Part shown: piece after piece, positions 11,684 through 24,658 of the stretch
Numbering within the stretch: the stretch's first letter is position 1
Layout: each line of letters opens with the position of its first letter
NCBI RefSeq assembly: GCF_029227915.1
Contig: NC_079875.1
Location: 40,631,201-40,695,200 of the forward strand
Source: Hydractinia symbiolongicarpus
Lineage: Eukaryota; Cnidaria; Hydrozoa; Anthoathecata; Hydractiniidae
DNA: 64,000 nucleotides
Reading direction: 5' to 3'
The notes under the pieces: model-generated
Told to the model about the DNA's origin: nothing
The model's input: only the letters and a program-made list of their open reading frames with translations
Database searches by the model: none
Position numbers and translations under genes: made by a program

Positions 11684-14600
11684 ATCAAAAGTATACAAAG
11701 AAAGTACCCAGGGCGTAAACTGATTTCCCGAAGGATTTTTCAAATTATTTCTGCACCACTAGAACAAATGAGACATGTAGTTTTCAAAAATGTTTTCATT
11801 TTTAATGAGACGCTTAATGAAAGAGGTTTAATCGCCGGCAAACGAAAACCCGCGATTTCCCGTAAATCCTGGGCTTGGCCCGTATAGTCGAATTTATACA
11901 AACAAAGCACCCTGTGAGTAAACTCACTTCCCGAACGATTTTTCAAATTATTTCTGCACCACTAGAACGAATGAGGCTTGTAGTTTTCAAAAATGTTTTC
12001 ATTTTTAATGAGACGCTTAATGAAAGAGGTTTAATCGCCGGCAAACGAAAACCTGCGATTTCCCGAATTTTTTTCATTTTTGATGAGACGCCTAATGAAA
12101 GGGGTTGAATCGCCAGCAAACGAAAACCCACGATTTCCCGTAAATCCCGGGCTTGGCCCGTATAGTTAAATGTATACAAAGAAAGTACCCAGGGAGTAAA
12201 CTCATTTCCCGAACGATTTTTTAAATTATTTTTTCACCATTAAAACACACGAGATTTGTAGTTTTCAAAAATGTTTTCATTTTTGATGATACGCTTAATG
12301 AAAGGGGTTTAATCGCCAGCAAACGAAAACCCGCGATTTCCCGTAAATCCTGGGCTTGGCACCTATAGTCGAATGTATACAAAGAAAGTACCCTGTGAGT
12401 AAACTCATTTCTAGAACGATTTTCTAAATTATTTTTTCACCACTAAAACGCATAAGACTTGTTGTTTTCAAAAATGTTTTCATTTTTGATGAGACGCTGA
12501 ATAAAAGAAGTTTAATCGCCGGCAAACGAAAACCCGCGATTTCCCGTAAATCCCGGGCTTGGCCCGTATAGTCAAAAGTATACAAAGAAAGTACCCAGGG
12601 AGAAAACTGATTTCCCGAACGATTTTTCAAATTATTTCTGCACCACTAGAACAAATGAGACTTGTAGTTTTCAAAAATGTTTTCATTTTTAATGAGACGC
12701 TTAATGAAAGAGGTTTAATCGCCGGCAAACGAAAACCCGCGATTTCCCGTAAATCCCGGACTCGGCCCGTATAGTCAAAAGTATACAAAGAAAGTACCCA
12801 GGGAGTAAACTCATTTCCCGAACTATTTTTAAAATTATTTTTTCACCACTAAAACGTATGAGACTTGTAGTTTTCAAAAGTGTTTTCATTTTTGATGAGA
12901 CGCTGAATAAAAGAAGTTTAATCGCTGGCGAAAGAAAACCCGCGATTTCCCGTAAATCCCGGGCTTGGCCCGTATAGTTGTATGTATCTAAAGAAAGTAC
13001 CCAGGGAGTAAACTGATTTCCCGAACGATTTTTCAAATTATTTCTGCACCACTAGAACGAATGAGGCTTGTAGTTTTCAAAAATGTTTTCATTTTTGATG
13101 AGACGCTTAATGAAAGGGGTTTAATCGCCGGCAAACGAAAACCCGCGATTTCCCGAAATCCCGGGCTTGGACCCTATAGTCGAATGTATACAAAGAAAGT
13201 ACCCTGTGAGTAAACTCATTTCCAGAACGATTTTTTAAATTATTTTTTCACCACTAAAACGCATAAGACTTGTTGTTTTTAAAAATGTTTTCATTTTTGA
13301 TGAGACGCTGAATAAAAGAAGTTTAATCGCCGGCAAACGAAAACCCGCGATTTCCCGTAAATCCCGGGCTTGGCCCGTATAGTCAAAAGTATACAAAGAA
13401 AGTACCCAGGGAGAAAACTGATTTCCCGAACGATTTTTCAAATTATTTCTGCACCACTAGAACAAATGAGACTTGTAGTTTTCAAAAATGTTTTCATTTT
13501 TTGTGAGACGCTGAATAAAAGAAATTTAATCGCTGGCGAAAGAAAACCCGCGATTTCCCGTAAATCCCGGGCTTGGCCCGTATAGTTGTATGTATCTAAA
13601 GAAAGTACCCAGGGAGTAAACTCATTTCCCGAAAGATTTTTTAAATTATTTTTTCACCACTAAAACACACGAGATTTGTAGTTTTCAAAAATGTTTTCAT
13701 TTTTGATGAGACGGTTAATGAAAGGGGTTTAATCGCCGGCAAACGAAAACCCGCGATTTCCCGTAAATCCAGGGCTTGGCCCGTAAAGTCGAATGGATAC
13801 AAAGAAAGTACCCTGTGAGTAAACTCATTTCCAGAAAGATTTTTTAAATTATTTTTTCACCACTAAAACGCATAAGACTTTTTGTTTTCAAAAATGTTTT
13901 CATTTTTGATGAGACGCTGAATAAAAGAAGTTTAATCGCCGGCAAACGAAAACCCGCGATTTCCCGTAAATCCCGGGCTTGGCCCGTATAGTCAAAAGTA
14001 TACAAAGAAAGTACCCAGGGCGTAAACTGATTTCCCGAACGATTTTTCAAATTATTTCTGCACCACTAGAACAAATGAGACATGTAGTTTTTAAAAATGT
14101 TTTCATTTTTAATGAGACGATTAATGAAAGAGGTTTAATCGCCGGCAAACGAAAACCCGCGATTTCCCGTAAATCCTGGGCTTGGCCCGTATAGTCGAAT
14201 GTATACAAAGAAAGTACCCTGTGAGTAAACTCATTTCCAGAACGATTTTTTAAATTATTTTTTCACCACTAAAACACACGAGATTTGTAGTTTTCAAAAA
14301 TGTTTTCATTTTTGATGAGACGTTGAATAAAAGAAGTTTAATCGCCGGCAAACGCAAACCTGCGATTTCCCGTAAATCCCGGGCTTGGCCGTATAGTCGA
14401 ATGTATACAAAGAAAGTACCCAGGGAGTAAACTCATTTACCGAACGATTTTTTTAAATTATTTTTTCACCACTAAAACGCATGAGACTTGTAGTTTTCAA
14501 AAAAGTTTTCATTCTTGATGAGACGCTTAATGAAAGGGGTTTAATCGCCGGCAAACGAAAACCCACGATTTCCCGTAAATCCCGGGCTTGGCCCGTATAG

Positions 14601-15050
14601 TTGAATGAATACAAAGAAAGTACCCAGGGAGTAAAGTCATTTCCCGAACGATTTTTTAAATTATTTTTTCACCATTAAAACACACGAGATTTGTAGTTTT
14701 CAAAAATGTTTTCATTTTTGATGAGACGCTTAATGAAAGGGGTTTAATCGCCGGCAAAAGAAAACCCGTGATTTCCCGTAAATCCCGGGCTTGGCCCCTA
14801 TAGTCGAATGTATACAAAGAAAATACCCTGTGAGTAAACTCATTTCCAGAACGATTTTTTAAATTATTTTTTCACCACTAGAACAAATGAGACTTGTAGT
14901 TTTCAAAAATGTTTTCATTTTTAATGAGACTCTTAATGAAAGAGGTTTAATCGCCGGCAAACGAAAACGCGCGATTTCCCGTAAATCCCGGACTCGGCCC
15001 GTATAATCAAAAGTATACAAAGAAAGTACCCAGGGAGTAAACGCATTTCC
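11684..15050. repeat. 3,525-bp tandem unit, copy 2
   Basis: Matches copy 1 with few substitutions, including the long monomer near 12,066. Near 14,560 it carries one more monomer than copy 1 (with ACCCACGATTTCCC), so the offset changes from 3,525 to about 3,728. The two-monomer piece that is doubled in copy 1 is present once here (about 14,756-15,034). Confidence 0.82.
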
Positions 15051-17833
15051 CGAACTATTTTTAAAATTATTTTTTCACCACTAACACGTATGAGACTTGT
15101 AGTTTTCAAAAGTGTTTTCATTTTTGATGAGACGCTGAATAAAAGAAGTTTAATCGCTGGCGAAAGAAAACCAGCGATTTCCGGTAAATCCCGGGCTTGG
15201 CCCGTATAGTTGTATGTATCTAAAGAAAGTACCCAGGGAGTAAACTGATTTACCGAACGATTTTTCAAATTATCTGCACCACTAGAACGAATGAGGCTTG
15301 TAGTTTTCAAAAATGTTTTCATTTTTAATGAGACGATTAATGAAAGAGGTTTAATCGCCGGCAAACGAAAACCCACGATTTCCCGTAAATCCCGGGCTTG
15401 GCCCGTATAGTCGAATGTATACAAAGAAAGTACCCAGGGAGTAAACTCATTTCCCGAAAGATTTTTTAAATTATTTTTTCACCACTAAAACACACGAGAT
15501 TTGTAGTTTTCAAAAATGTTTTCATTTTTGGTGAGACTCTTAATGAAAGGGGTTTAATCGCCGGCAAACGAAAACCCGCGATTTCCCGTAAATCCAGGGC
15601 TTGGCCCGTATAGTCGAATGTATACAAAGAAAGTACCCTGTGAGTAAACTCATTTCCAGAACGATTTTTTAAATTATTTTTTCACCACTAAAACGCATAA
15701 GACTTGTTGTTTTCAAAAAGGTTTTCATTTCTGATGAGACGCTGAATGAAAGAAGTTTAATCGCCGGCAAACGAAAACCCGCCATTTCCCGTAAATCCCG
15801 GGCTTGGCCCGTATAGTCAAAAGTATACAAAGAAAGTACCTAGGGCGTAAACTGATTTCCCGAACGATTTTTCTAATTATTTCTGCACCACTAGAACAAA
15901 TGAGACATGTAGTTTTCAAAAATGTTTTCATTTTTAATGAGACGCTTAATGAAAGAGGTTTAATCGCCGGCAAACAAAAACCCGCGATTTCCCGTAAATC
16001 CCGGACTCGGCCCGTATAGTCAAAAGTATACAAAAAAAGCACCCAGGGTGTAAACTCATTTCCCGAAATATTTTTAAAATTATTTTTTCACCACTAAAAT
16101 GTATGAGACTTGTAGTTTTCAAAAGTGTTTTCATTTTTAATGAGACGCTTAATAAAAGAGGTTTAATCGCCCGCAAACGAAAACCCGCGATTTCCCGTAA
16201 ATCCCGGACTCGGCCCGTATAGTCAAAAGTATACAAAAAAAGTACCCAGGGAGTAAACTCATTTCCCGAACTATTTTTAAAATTATTTTTTCACCACTAA
16301 AATGTATGAGACTTGTAGTTTTCAAAAGGGTTTTCATTTTTGATGAGACGTTGAATAAAAGAAGTTTAATCGCCGGCAAACGAAAACCCGCGATTTCCCG
16401 TAAATCCTGGGCTTGGCCCGTATAGTCGAATGTATACAAAGAAAGCACCCTGTGAGTAAACTCATTTCCCGCACGATTTTTCAAATTATTTCTGCACCCC
16501 TAGAACGAATGAGGCTTGTAGTTTTTAAAAATGTTTTCATTTTTAATGAGACGATTAATGAAAGAGATTTAATCGCCGGCAAACGAAAACCCACGATTTC
16601 CAGTAAATCCCGGGCTTGGCCCGTATAGTCGAATGTATACAAAGAAAGTACCCTGTGAGTAAAGTCATTTCCAGAACGATTTTTTATATTACTTTTTCAC
16701 CACTAAAACACACGAGATTTGTAGTTTTCAAAAATGTTTTCATTTTTGATGAGACGCTTAATAAAAGAAGTTTAATCGCCGGCAAACGAAAACCCGCGAT
16801 TTCCCGTAAATCCCGGGCTTGGCCCGTATAGTCAAAAGTATACAAAGAAAGTACCCAGGGAGTAAACTGATTTCCCGAACGATTTTTCAAATTATTTCTG
16901 CACCACTAGAACAAATGAGACATGTAGTTTTCAAAAATGTTTTCATTTTTAATGAGACGCTTAATGAAAGAGGTTTAATCGCCGGCAAACGAAAACCCGC
17001 GATTTCCCGTAAATCCCGGGCTTGGCCCGTATAGTCAAAAGTATACAAAGAAAGTACCCAGGGAGTAAACTCATTTCCCGAACTATTTTTAAAATTATTT
17101 TTTCACCACTAAAACGTATGAGACTTGTAGTTTCCAAAAATGTTTTCATTTTTGATGAAACGCTTAATGAAAGGGGTTTAATCGCCGGCAAACGAAAACC
17201 CGCGATTTCCCGTAAATCCCGGGCTTGGCCCGTATAGTCGAATGTATACAAAGAAAGCACCCTGTGAGTAAACTCATTTCCAGAACGATTTTTTAAATTA
17301 GTTTTTCACCACTAAAACGCATAAGACTTGTAGTTTTTAAAAATGTTTTCATTTTTGATGAGACGCTGAATAAAAGAAAATTAATCGCCGTCAAACGAAA
17401 ACCCGCGATTTCCCGTAAATCTCGGGCTTGGCCCGTATAGTCAAAAGTATACAAAGAAAGTACCCAGGGAGTAAACTGATTTCCCAAACGATTTTTTAAT
17501 TTATTTTGTCACCACTAAAACGCATGAGACTTGTAGTTTTCAAAAGTGTTTTCATTTTTGATGAGACGCTGAATAAAAGAAGTTTAATCGCTGGCGAACG
17601 AAAACCCGCGATTTCCCGTAAATCTCGGACTTGGCCCGTATAGTTGTATGTATCTAAAGAAAGTACCCAGGGAGTAAACTGATTTCCCGAACGATTTTTC
17701 AAATTATTTCTGCACCACTAGAACGAATGAGACTTGTTGTTTTCAAAAATGTTTTCATTTTTGATGAGACGCTGAATAAAAGAAGTTTAATCGCTGGCAA
17801 ACGAAAACCCGCGATTTCCCGTAAATCCCGGGC
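15051..17833. repeat. Mixed monomers, no clear higher-order unit
   Basis: Starts with monomers resembling 12,830-13,050 (GAACTATTTTTAAAATTATT). The monomer near 15,265 has lost three bases (ATTATCTGCACC). Monomers with AAAATGTATGAGAC near 16,097 and 16,300 are 203 bp apart and closely alike. Class A and class B markers are frequently combined in one monomer here, for example TTAATAAAAG near 16,769. No gene seen. Confidence 0.75.
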
Positions 17834-20800
17834 TTGGCCGGTATAGTCAAAAGTAAACAAAGAAAGTACCCAGGGAGTAAACTCATTTCCCGAACGATTT
17901 TTAAAATTTTTTTTTCAACACTAAAACGCATAAGACTTGTAGTTTTCAGAAATGTTTTCATTTTTGATGAGGCGCTTAATGAAAGTGGTTTAATCGCCGG
18001 CAAACGAAAACCCGCGATTTCCCGCAAATCCCGGGTTTGGCCCGTATAGTCGAATGTATACAAAGAAAGTACCCTGTGAGTAAACTCATTTCCAAAACGA
18101 TTTTTTAAATTATCTTTTCACCACTAAAACGCATGAGACTTGTAGTTCTCAAAAATGTTTTCATTTTTGATGAGACGCTGAATGAAAGAAGTTTAATCGC
18201 CGGCAAACGAAAACCGCCATTTCCCGTAAACCCCGGACTCGGCCCGTATAGTCAAAAGTATACAAAGAAAGTACCCAGGGAGTAAACTCATTTTCCTAAC
18301 GATTTTTTAAATTAGTTTTTCACCACTACAACGCATGAGACTTGTAGTTTTCAAAAATGTTTTCATTTTTGATGAGACGCTGAATAAAAGAAGTTTAATC
18401 GCCGGCAAACAAAAACCCGCCATTTACCGTAAAGCCCGGACTCGGCCCGTATAGTCAAAAGTATACAAAGAAAGTACCCAGGGAGTAAACTAATTTTCCG
18501 ACCGATTTTTTAATTTATCTTTTCACCACTACAACGCATGAGACTTGCAGTTTCCAAAAATGTTTTCATTTTTGATGAGACGCTGAATAAAAGAAGTTTA
18601 ATCGCCGGCGAGCGAAAACCCGCCATTTCCTGTAAATCTCGGGCTCAGCCCGTATAGTCAAAAGTATACAAAGAAAGTACCCAGGGTGTAAACTCATTTC
18701 TACTATTCCATTTTTTCACCACAACAACGCATGAGACTTGTAGTTTTCAAAAATGTTTTCATTTTTGATGAGACGCTAAATAAAAGAAGTTTAATCGCCC
18801 TCAAACGAAAACCCGCGACTTCCCGTAAATCCCGGACTCGGCCCGTATAGTCAAAAGTATACAAAGAAAGTACCCAGGGAGTAAACTCATTTCCCGAACG
18901 ATTTTTTAAATTATTTTTTCACCACTAAAACGCATCAGACTTGTAGTTTTAAAAAATGTTTTCATTTTTGATGAGACGCTGAATAAAAGAAGTTTAATCA
19001 CCTGCAAACGAAAACCCGCCATTTCCCGTAAACCCTGGACTCGGCCCGTGTAGTCAAAAGTATTCAAAGAAAGTACCCAGGGAGTAAACTCATTTTCCGA
19101 ACGAATTTTTATATTATTTTTTTACCACTAAAACGCATGAGACTTGTAGTTTTCAAAAATGTTTTCATATTTGATGGGACGCTGAATAAAAGAGGTATAA
19201 TCGCCGGTAAACAAAAACCCGCCATTTCCCGTAAACCCCAGACTCGGCCCGTATAGTCAAAAGTATACAAAGAAAGTACCCAGGGAGTAAACTCATTTCC
19301 CGAACGATTTTTTAAATTATTTTTTCACCACTAAAACGCATGAGACTTGTAGTTTTCAAAAATGTTTTCATATTTCATGGGACGCTGAATAAAAGAAGTT
19401 TAATCGCCGGTAAACGAAAACCCGCCATTTCCCCTAAATCCCGGGCTTGGCCCGGGTAGTCGAATGTATACAAAGAAAGTACCAAGGGAGTAAACTCATT
19501 TCCCGAAAGATTTTTAAAATTATTTTTTCACCACTAAAACGCATGAGACTTGTAGTTTTCAGAAATGTTTTCATTTTTGATGAGACGCTTAATGAAAGTG
19601 GTTTAATCGCCGGCAAACGAAAATCCGCGATTTCCCGTAAATCCCGGGCTTGGCCCGTATAGTCAAAAGTATACAAAGAAAGTACCCAGGGAGTAAACTC
19701 ATTTCCCGAACGATTTTTTAAATTATTTTTTCACCACTAAAACGCATCAGACTTGTAGTTTTCAAAAATGTTTTCATTTTTGATGAGACGCTGAATAAAA
19801 GAAGTTTAATCGCCTGCAAACGAAAACCCGCCATTTCCCGTAAACCCTGGACTCGGCCCGTGTAGTCAAAAGTATTCAAAGAAAGTACCCAGGGATTAAA
19901 CTCATTTTCCGAACGAATTTTTAAATTATTTTTTCACCACTAAAACGCATGAGACTTGTAGTTTTCAAAAATGTTTTCATATTTCATGGGACGCTGAATA
20001 AAAGAAGTTTAATCGCCGGTAAACGAAAACCCGCCATTTCCCGTAAACCCCGGGCTTGGCCCGGATAGTCAAAAGTATACAAAGAAAGTACCCAGGGAGT
20101 AAACTCATTTCCCGAACGATTTTTTAAATTATTTTTTCACCACTAAAACGCATGAGACTTGTAGTTTTCAGAAATGTTTTCATTTTTGATGAGACGCTTA
20201 ATGAAAGTGGTTTAATCGCCGGCAAACGAAAATCCGCGATTTCCCGTAAACCCTGGACTCGGCCCGTGTAGTCAAAAGTATTCAAAGAAAGTACCCAGGG
20301 ATTAAACTCATTTTCCGAACGAATTTTTATATTATTTTTTTACCACTAAAACACATGAGACTTGTAGTTTTCAAAAATGTTTTCATATTTGATGGGACGC
20401 TGAATAAAAGAAGTTTAATCGCCTGCAAACGAAAACCCGCCATTTCCCGTAAACCCCGGACTCGGCCCGTATAGTCAAAAGTATACAAAGAAAGTACCCA
20501 GGGAGTAAACTCATTTCCCGAACGATTTTTTAAATTATTTTTTCACCACTAAAACACATGAGACTTGTAGTTTTCAAAAATGTTTTCATATTTGATGGGA
20601 CGCTGAATAAAAGAAGTTTAATCGCCGGTAAACGAAAACCCGCCATTTCCCGTAAACCCCGGACTCGGCCCGTATAGTCAAAAGTATACAAAGAAAGTAC
20701 CCAGGGAGTAAACTCATTTCCCGAACGATTTTTTAAATTATTTTTTCACCACTAAAACGCATGAGACTTGTAGTTTTCAGAAATGTTTTCATTTTTGATG

Positions 20801-21412
20801 AGACGCTTAATGAAAGTGGTTTAATCGCCGGCAAACGAAAATCCGCGATTTCCCGTAAATCCCGGGCTTAGCCTGTATAGTCGAATGTATACAAAGAAAT
20901 TACCCTGTGTGTAAACTCATTTCCAAAACGATTTTTTTAAATTATTTTTTCACCACTAAAACGCATCAGACTTGTAGTTTTCAGAAATGTTTTCATTTTT
21001 GATGAAACGCTTAATGAAAGTGGTTTAATCGCCGGCAAACGAAAATCCGCGATTTCCCGTAAATCCCGGGCTTAGCCTGTATAGTCGAATGTATACAAAG
21101 AAATTACCCTGTGTGTAAACTCATTTCCAAAACGATTTTTTTAAATTATTTTTTCACCACTAAAACGCATCAGACTTGTAGTTTTCAAAAATGTTTTCAT
21201 TTTTGATGAGACGCTGAATAAAAGAAGTTTAATCGCCTGCAAACGAAAACCCGCCATTTCCCGTAAACCCTGGACTCGGCCCGTGTAGTCAAAAGTATTC
21301 AAAGAAAGTACCCAGGGAGTAAACTCATTTTCCGAACGAATTTTTATATTATTTTTTTACCACTAAAACACATGAGACTTGTAGTTTTCAAAAATGTTTT
21401 CATATTTGATGG
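17834..21412. repeat. Three- and four-monomer mosaic block
   Basis: Variants recur at irregular multiples of 203 bp: TCATGGGACGCTG near 19,374 and 19,983 (three monomers); CCCTGGACTCGGCCCGTG near 19,033, 19,845, 20,259 and 21,268; CATATTTGATGGG near 19,166, 20,393, 20,587 and 21,402. Two neighbouring monomers near 20,800 and 21,005 are near copies of each other (TAGCCTGTATAGTCG). A 193-bp monomer starts at 18,538: ten bases are missing where TTCTACTATTCC replaces the usual CCCGAACG to TTAAATTA segment. Confidence 0.78.
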
Positions 21413-24400
21413 GACGCTGAATAAAAGAGGTTTAATCGCCGGTAAACGAAAACCCGCCATTTCCCGTAAACCCCGGACTCGGCCCGTATAGTCAAAAGTA
21501 TACAAAGAAAGTACCCAGGGAGTAAACTCATTTCCCGAACGATTTTTTAAATTATTTTTTCACCACTAAAACGCATGAGACTTGTAGTTTTCAGAAATGT
21601 TTTCATTTTTGATGAGACGCTTAATGAAAGTGGTTTAATCGCCGGCAAACGAAAACCCGCAATTTCCCGTAAATCCCGGGCTTGGCCTGTATAGCCGAAT
21701 GTATACAAAGAAAGTAACCTGTGAGTAAACTCATTTCCAAAACGATTTTTTAAATTATCTTTTCACCACTAAAACGCATGAGACTTGTAGTTTTCAAAAA
21801 TGTTTTCATTTTTGATGAGACGCTTAATGAAAGTGGTTTAATCGCCGGCAAACGAAAACCCGCAATTTCCCGTAAATCCCGGGCTTGGCCTGTATAGCCG
21901 AATGTATACAAAGAAAGTAACCTGTGAGTAAACTCATTTCCAAAACGATTTTTTAAATTATCTTTTCACCACTAAAACGCATGAGACTTGTAGTTTTCAA
22001 AAATGTTTTCATTTTTGATGAGACGCTGAATAAAAGAAGTTTAATCGCCGGCAAACGAAAACCCGCCATTTCCCGTAAACCCCGGACTCGGCCGGTATAG
22101 TCAGAAGTATACAAAGAAAGTACCCAGGGAGTAAACTCATTTTCCGAACGATTTTTTAAATTATTTTTTCATCACTACAACGCATGAGACTTGTAGTTTT
22201 CAAAAATGATTTCATTTTTGATGAGGCGCTGAATAAAAGAAGTTTAATCGTCCTCAAACGAAAATCCGCGATTTCCCGTAAATCCCGGACTCGGCCCGTA
22301 TAGTCCAAAGTATACAAAGAAAATACCCAGGGAGTAAACTCATTTCCCGAACGATTTTTTAAATTATTTTTTCACCACTAAAACGCATGAGACTTGTAGT
22401 TTTCAAATATGTTTTCATTTTTGATGAGACGCTTAATGAAAGAGGTTTAATCGCCAGCAATCGAAATCCTGCGATTTCCCGTAAATCCCGGGCTTGGCCC
22501 GTATAGTCAAATGTATACAAAGAAAGTACCCAGGGAGTATACTCATTTCCCAAACGATTTTTTAAATTATTTTTTCACCACTAAAACGCATGAGACTTGT
22601 AGTTTTCAAAAAAAATTTCATTTTTGATGAGACGCTGAATAAAAGAAGTTTAATTGCCGGCAAACGAAAACCTGCGATTTCCCGTAAATCCCGGACTCGG
22701 CCCGTATAGTCAAAAGTATACAAAGAAAGTACCCAGGGAGTAAACTCATTTCCCAAACGATTTTTTATATTATTTTTTTACCACTAAACGCATGAGACTT
22801 GTAGTTTTCAAAAATGTTTTCATATTTGATGGAACGCTGAATGAAAGAAGTTTAATCGCCGGCAAACGAAAACCCGCCATTTCCCGTAAACCCCGGACTC
22901 GGCACGTATGATCAAAAGTACACAAAGAAAGTACCCAGGGAGTATACTCATTTCCCGAACGATTTTTTAAATTATTTTTTCACCACTAAAACGCATGAGA
23001 CTTGTAGTTTTCAAAAAAATTTTCATTTTTGATGAGACGCTGAATAAAAGAAGTTTAATTGCCGGCAAACGAAAACCTGCGATTTCCCGTAAATCCCGGA
23101 CTCGGCCCGTATAGTCAAAAGTATACAAAGAAAGTAGCCAGGGAGTAAACTCATTTCCCAAACGATTTTTTAAATTTTTTTTTCACCACTAAAACGCCTG
23201 AGACTTGTAGTTTTCAAAAATGTTTTCATTTTTGATGAGACGCTTAATGAAAGAAGTTTAATCGCCTGCAAACGAAAACCCGCGATTTCCCGTAAATCCC
23301 GGGCTTGGCCCGTATAGTCGAATGTATACAAAGAAAGTACCCTGTGAGTAAACTCATTTCCCGAACGATTTTTTATATTATTTTTTTACCACTAAACGCA
23401 TGAGACTTGTAGTTTTCAAAAATGTTTTCATATTTGATGGAACGCTGAATGAAAGAAGTTAAATCGCCGGCAAACGAAAACCCGCCATTTCCCGTAAACC
23501 CCGGACTCGGCACGTATGATCAAAAGTACACAAAGAAAGTACCCAGGGAGTATACTCATTTCCCGAACGATTTTTTAAATTATTTTTTCACCACTAAAAC
23601 GCATGAGACTTGTAGTTTTCAAAAAAATTTTTATTTTTGATGAGACGCTGAATAAAAGAAGTTTAATTGCCGGCAAACGAAAACCTGCGATTTCCCGTAA
23701 ATCCCGGACTCGGCCCGTATAGTCAAAAGTATACAAAGAAAGTACCCAGGGAGTAAACTCATTTCCAAAACGATTTTTTAAATTATTATTTTACCACTAA
23801 AGCCCATGAGACTTGTAGTTTTTAAAAATGTTTTCATTTTTGATGAGACGCTGAATAAAAGAAGTTTAATCGCCGGCAAACGAAAACCCGCGATTTCCCG
23901 TAAATCCCGGACTCGGCCCGTATTGTCAAAAGTATACAAAGAAAGTACCCAAAGAGTAAACTCATTTCCCGAACGATTTTTTAAATTATTTTTTCACCAC
24001 TAAAGCCTATGAGACTTGTAGTTTTTAAAAATGTTTTCATTTTTGATGAGACGCTGAATAAAAGAAGTTTAATTGCCGGCAAACGAAAACCTGCGATTTC
24101 CCGTAAATCCCGGACTCGGCCCGTATAGTCAAAAGTATACAAAGAAAGTACCCAGGGAGTAAACTCATTTCCCAAACGATTTTTTAAATTATTATTTTAC
24201 CACTAAAGCCCATGAGACTTGTAGTTTTTAAAAATGTTTTCATTTTTGATGAGACGCTGAATAAAAGAAGTTTAATCGCCGGCAAACGAAAACCCGCGAT
24301 TTCCCGTAAATCCCGGACTCGGCCCGTATTGTCAAAAGTATACAAAGAAAGTACCCAAGGAGTAAACTCATTTCCCGAACGATTTTTTAAATTATTTTTT

Positions 24401-24658
24401 CACCACTAAAACGCATGAGACTTGTAGTTTTCAGAAATGTTTTCATTTTTGATGAGACGCTGAATAAAAGAAGTTTAATCGCCGGCAAACGAAAACCCGC
24501 CATTTCCCGTAAACCCCGGACTCGGCCCGTATGATCAAAAGTATACAAAGAAAGTACCCAGGGAGTAAACTCATTTCCCGAACGATTTTTTAAATTATTT
24601 TTTCACCACTAAAACGCATGAGACTTGTAGTTTTCAGAAATGTTTTCATTTTTGATGA
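21413..24658. repeat. Sixteen-monomer tandem unit (3,246 bp), copy 1
   Basis: Compared with 24,659-27,904 the order of all variants is the same at a constant offset of 3,246 bp, including rare ones such as the CATATTTGATGGAACG monomers and the AAAAAAATTTTC hairpin-breaking monomers. Only a few substitutions were noticed, for example ATCGTCCTC near 22,247 against ATCGCCCTC near 25,493. The two copies abut, and matching ends just outside both edges. Confidence 0.92.

Noticed and set aside
14933-15424. Longest open frame, 163 codons on the minus strand
   Set aside because: It covers about 2.4 monomers and stays open only because small deletions (for example three bases near 15,265) realign frames. 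The three parts are the same satellite in different frames, not a protein family.
22600-22625. Poly(A) tract as a retrotransposon tail
   Set aside because: The A-run is a one- or two-base variant of the usual hairpin region, repeated in related monomers, with no target-site duplication or insert.
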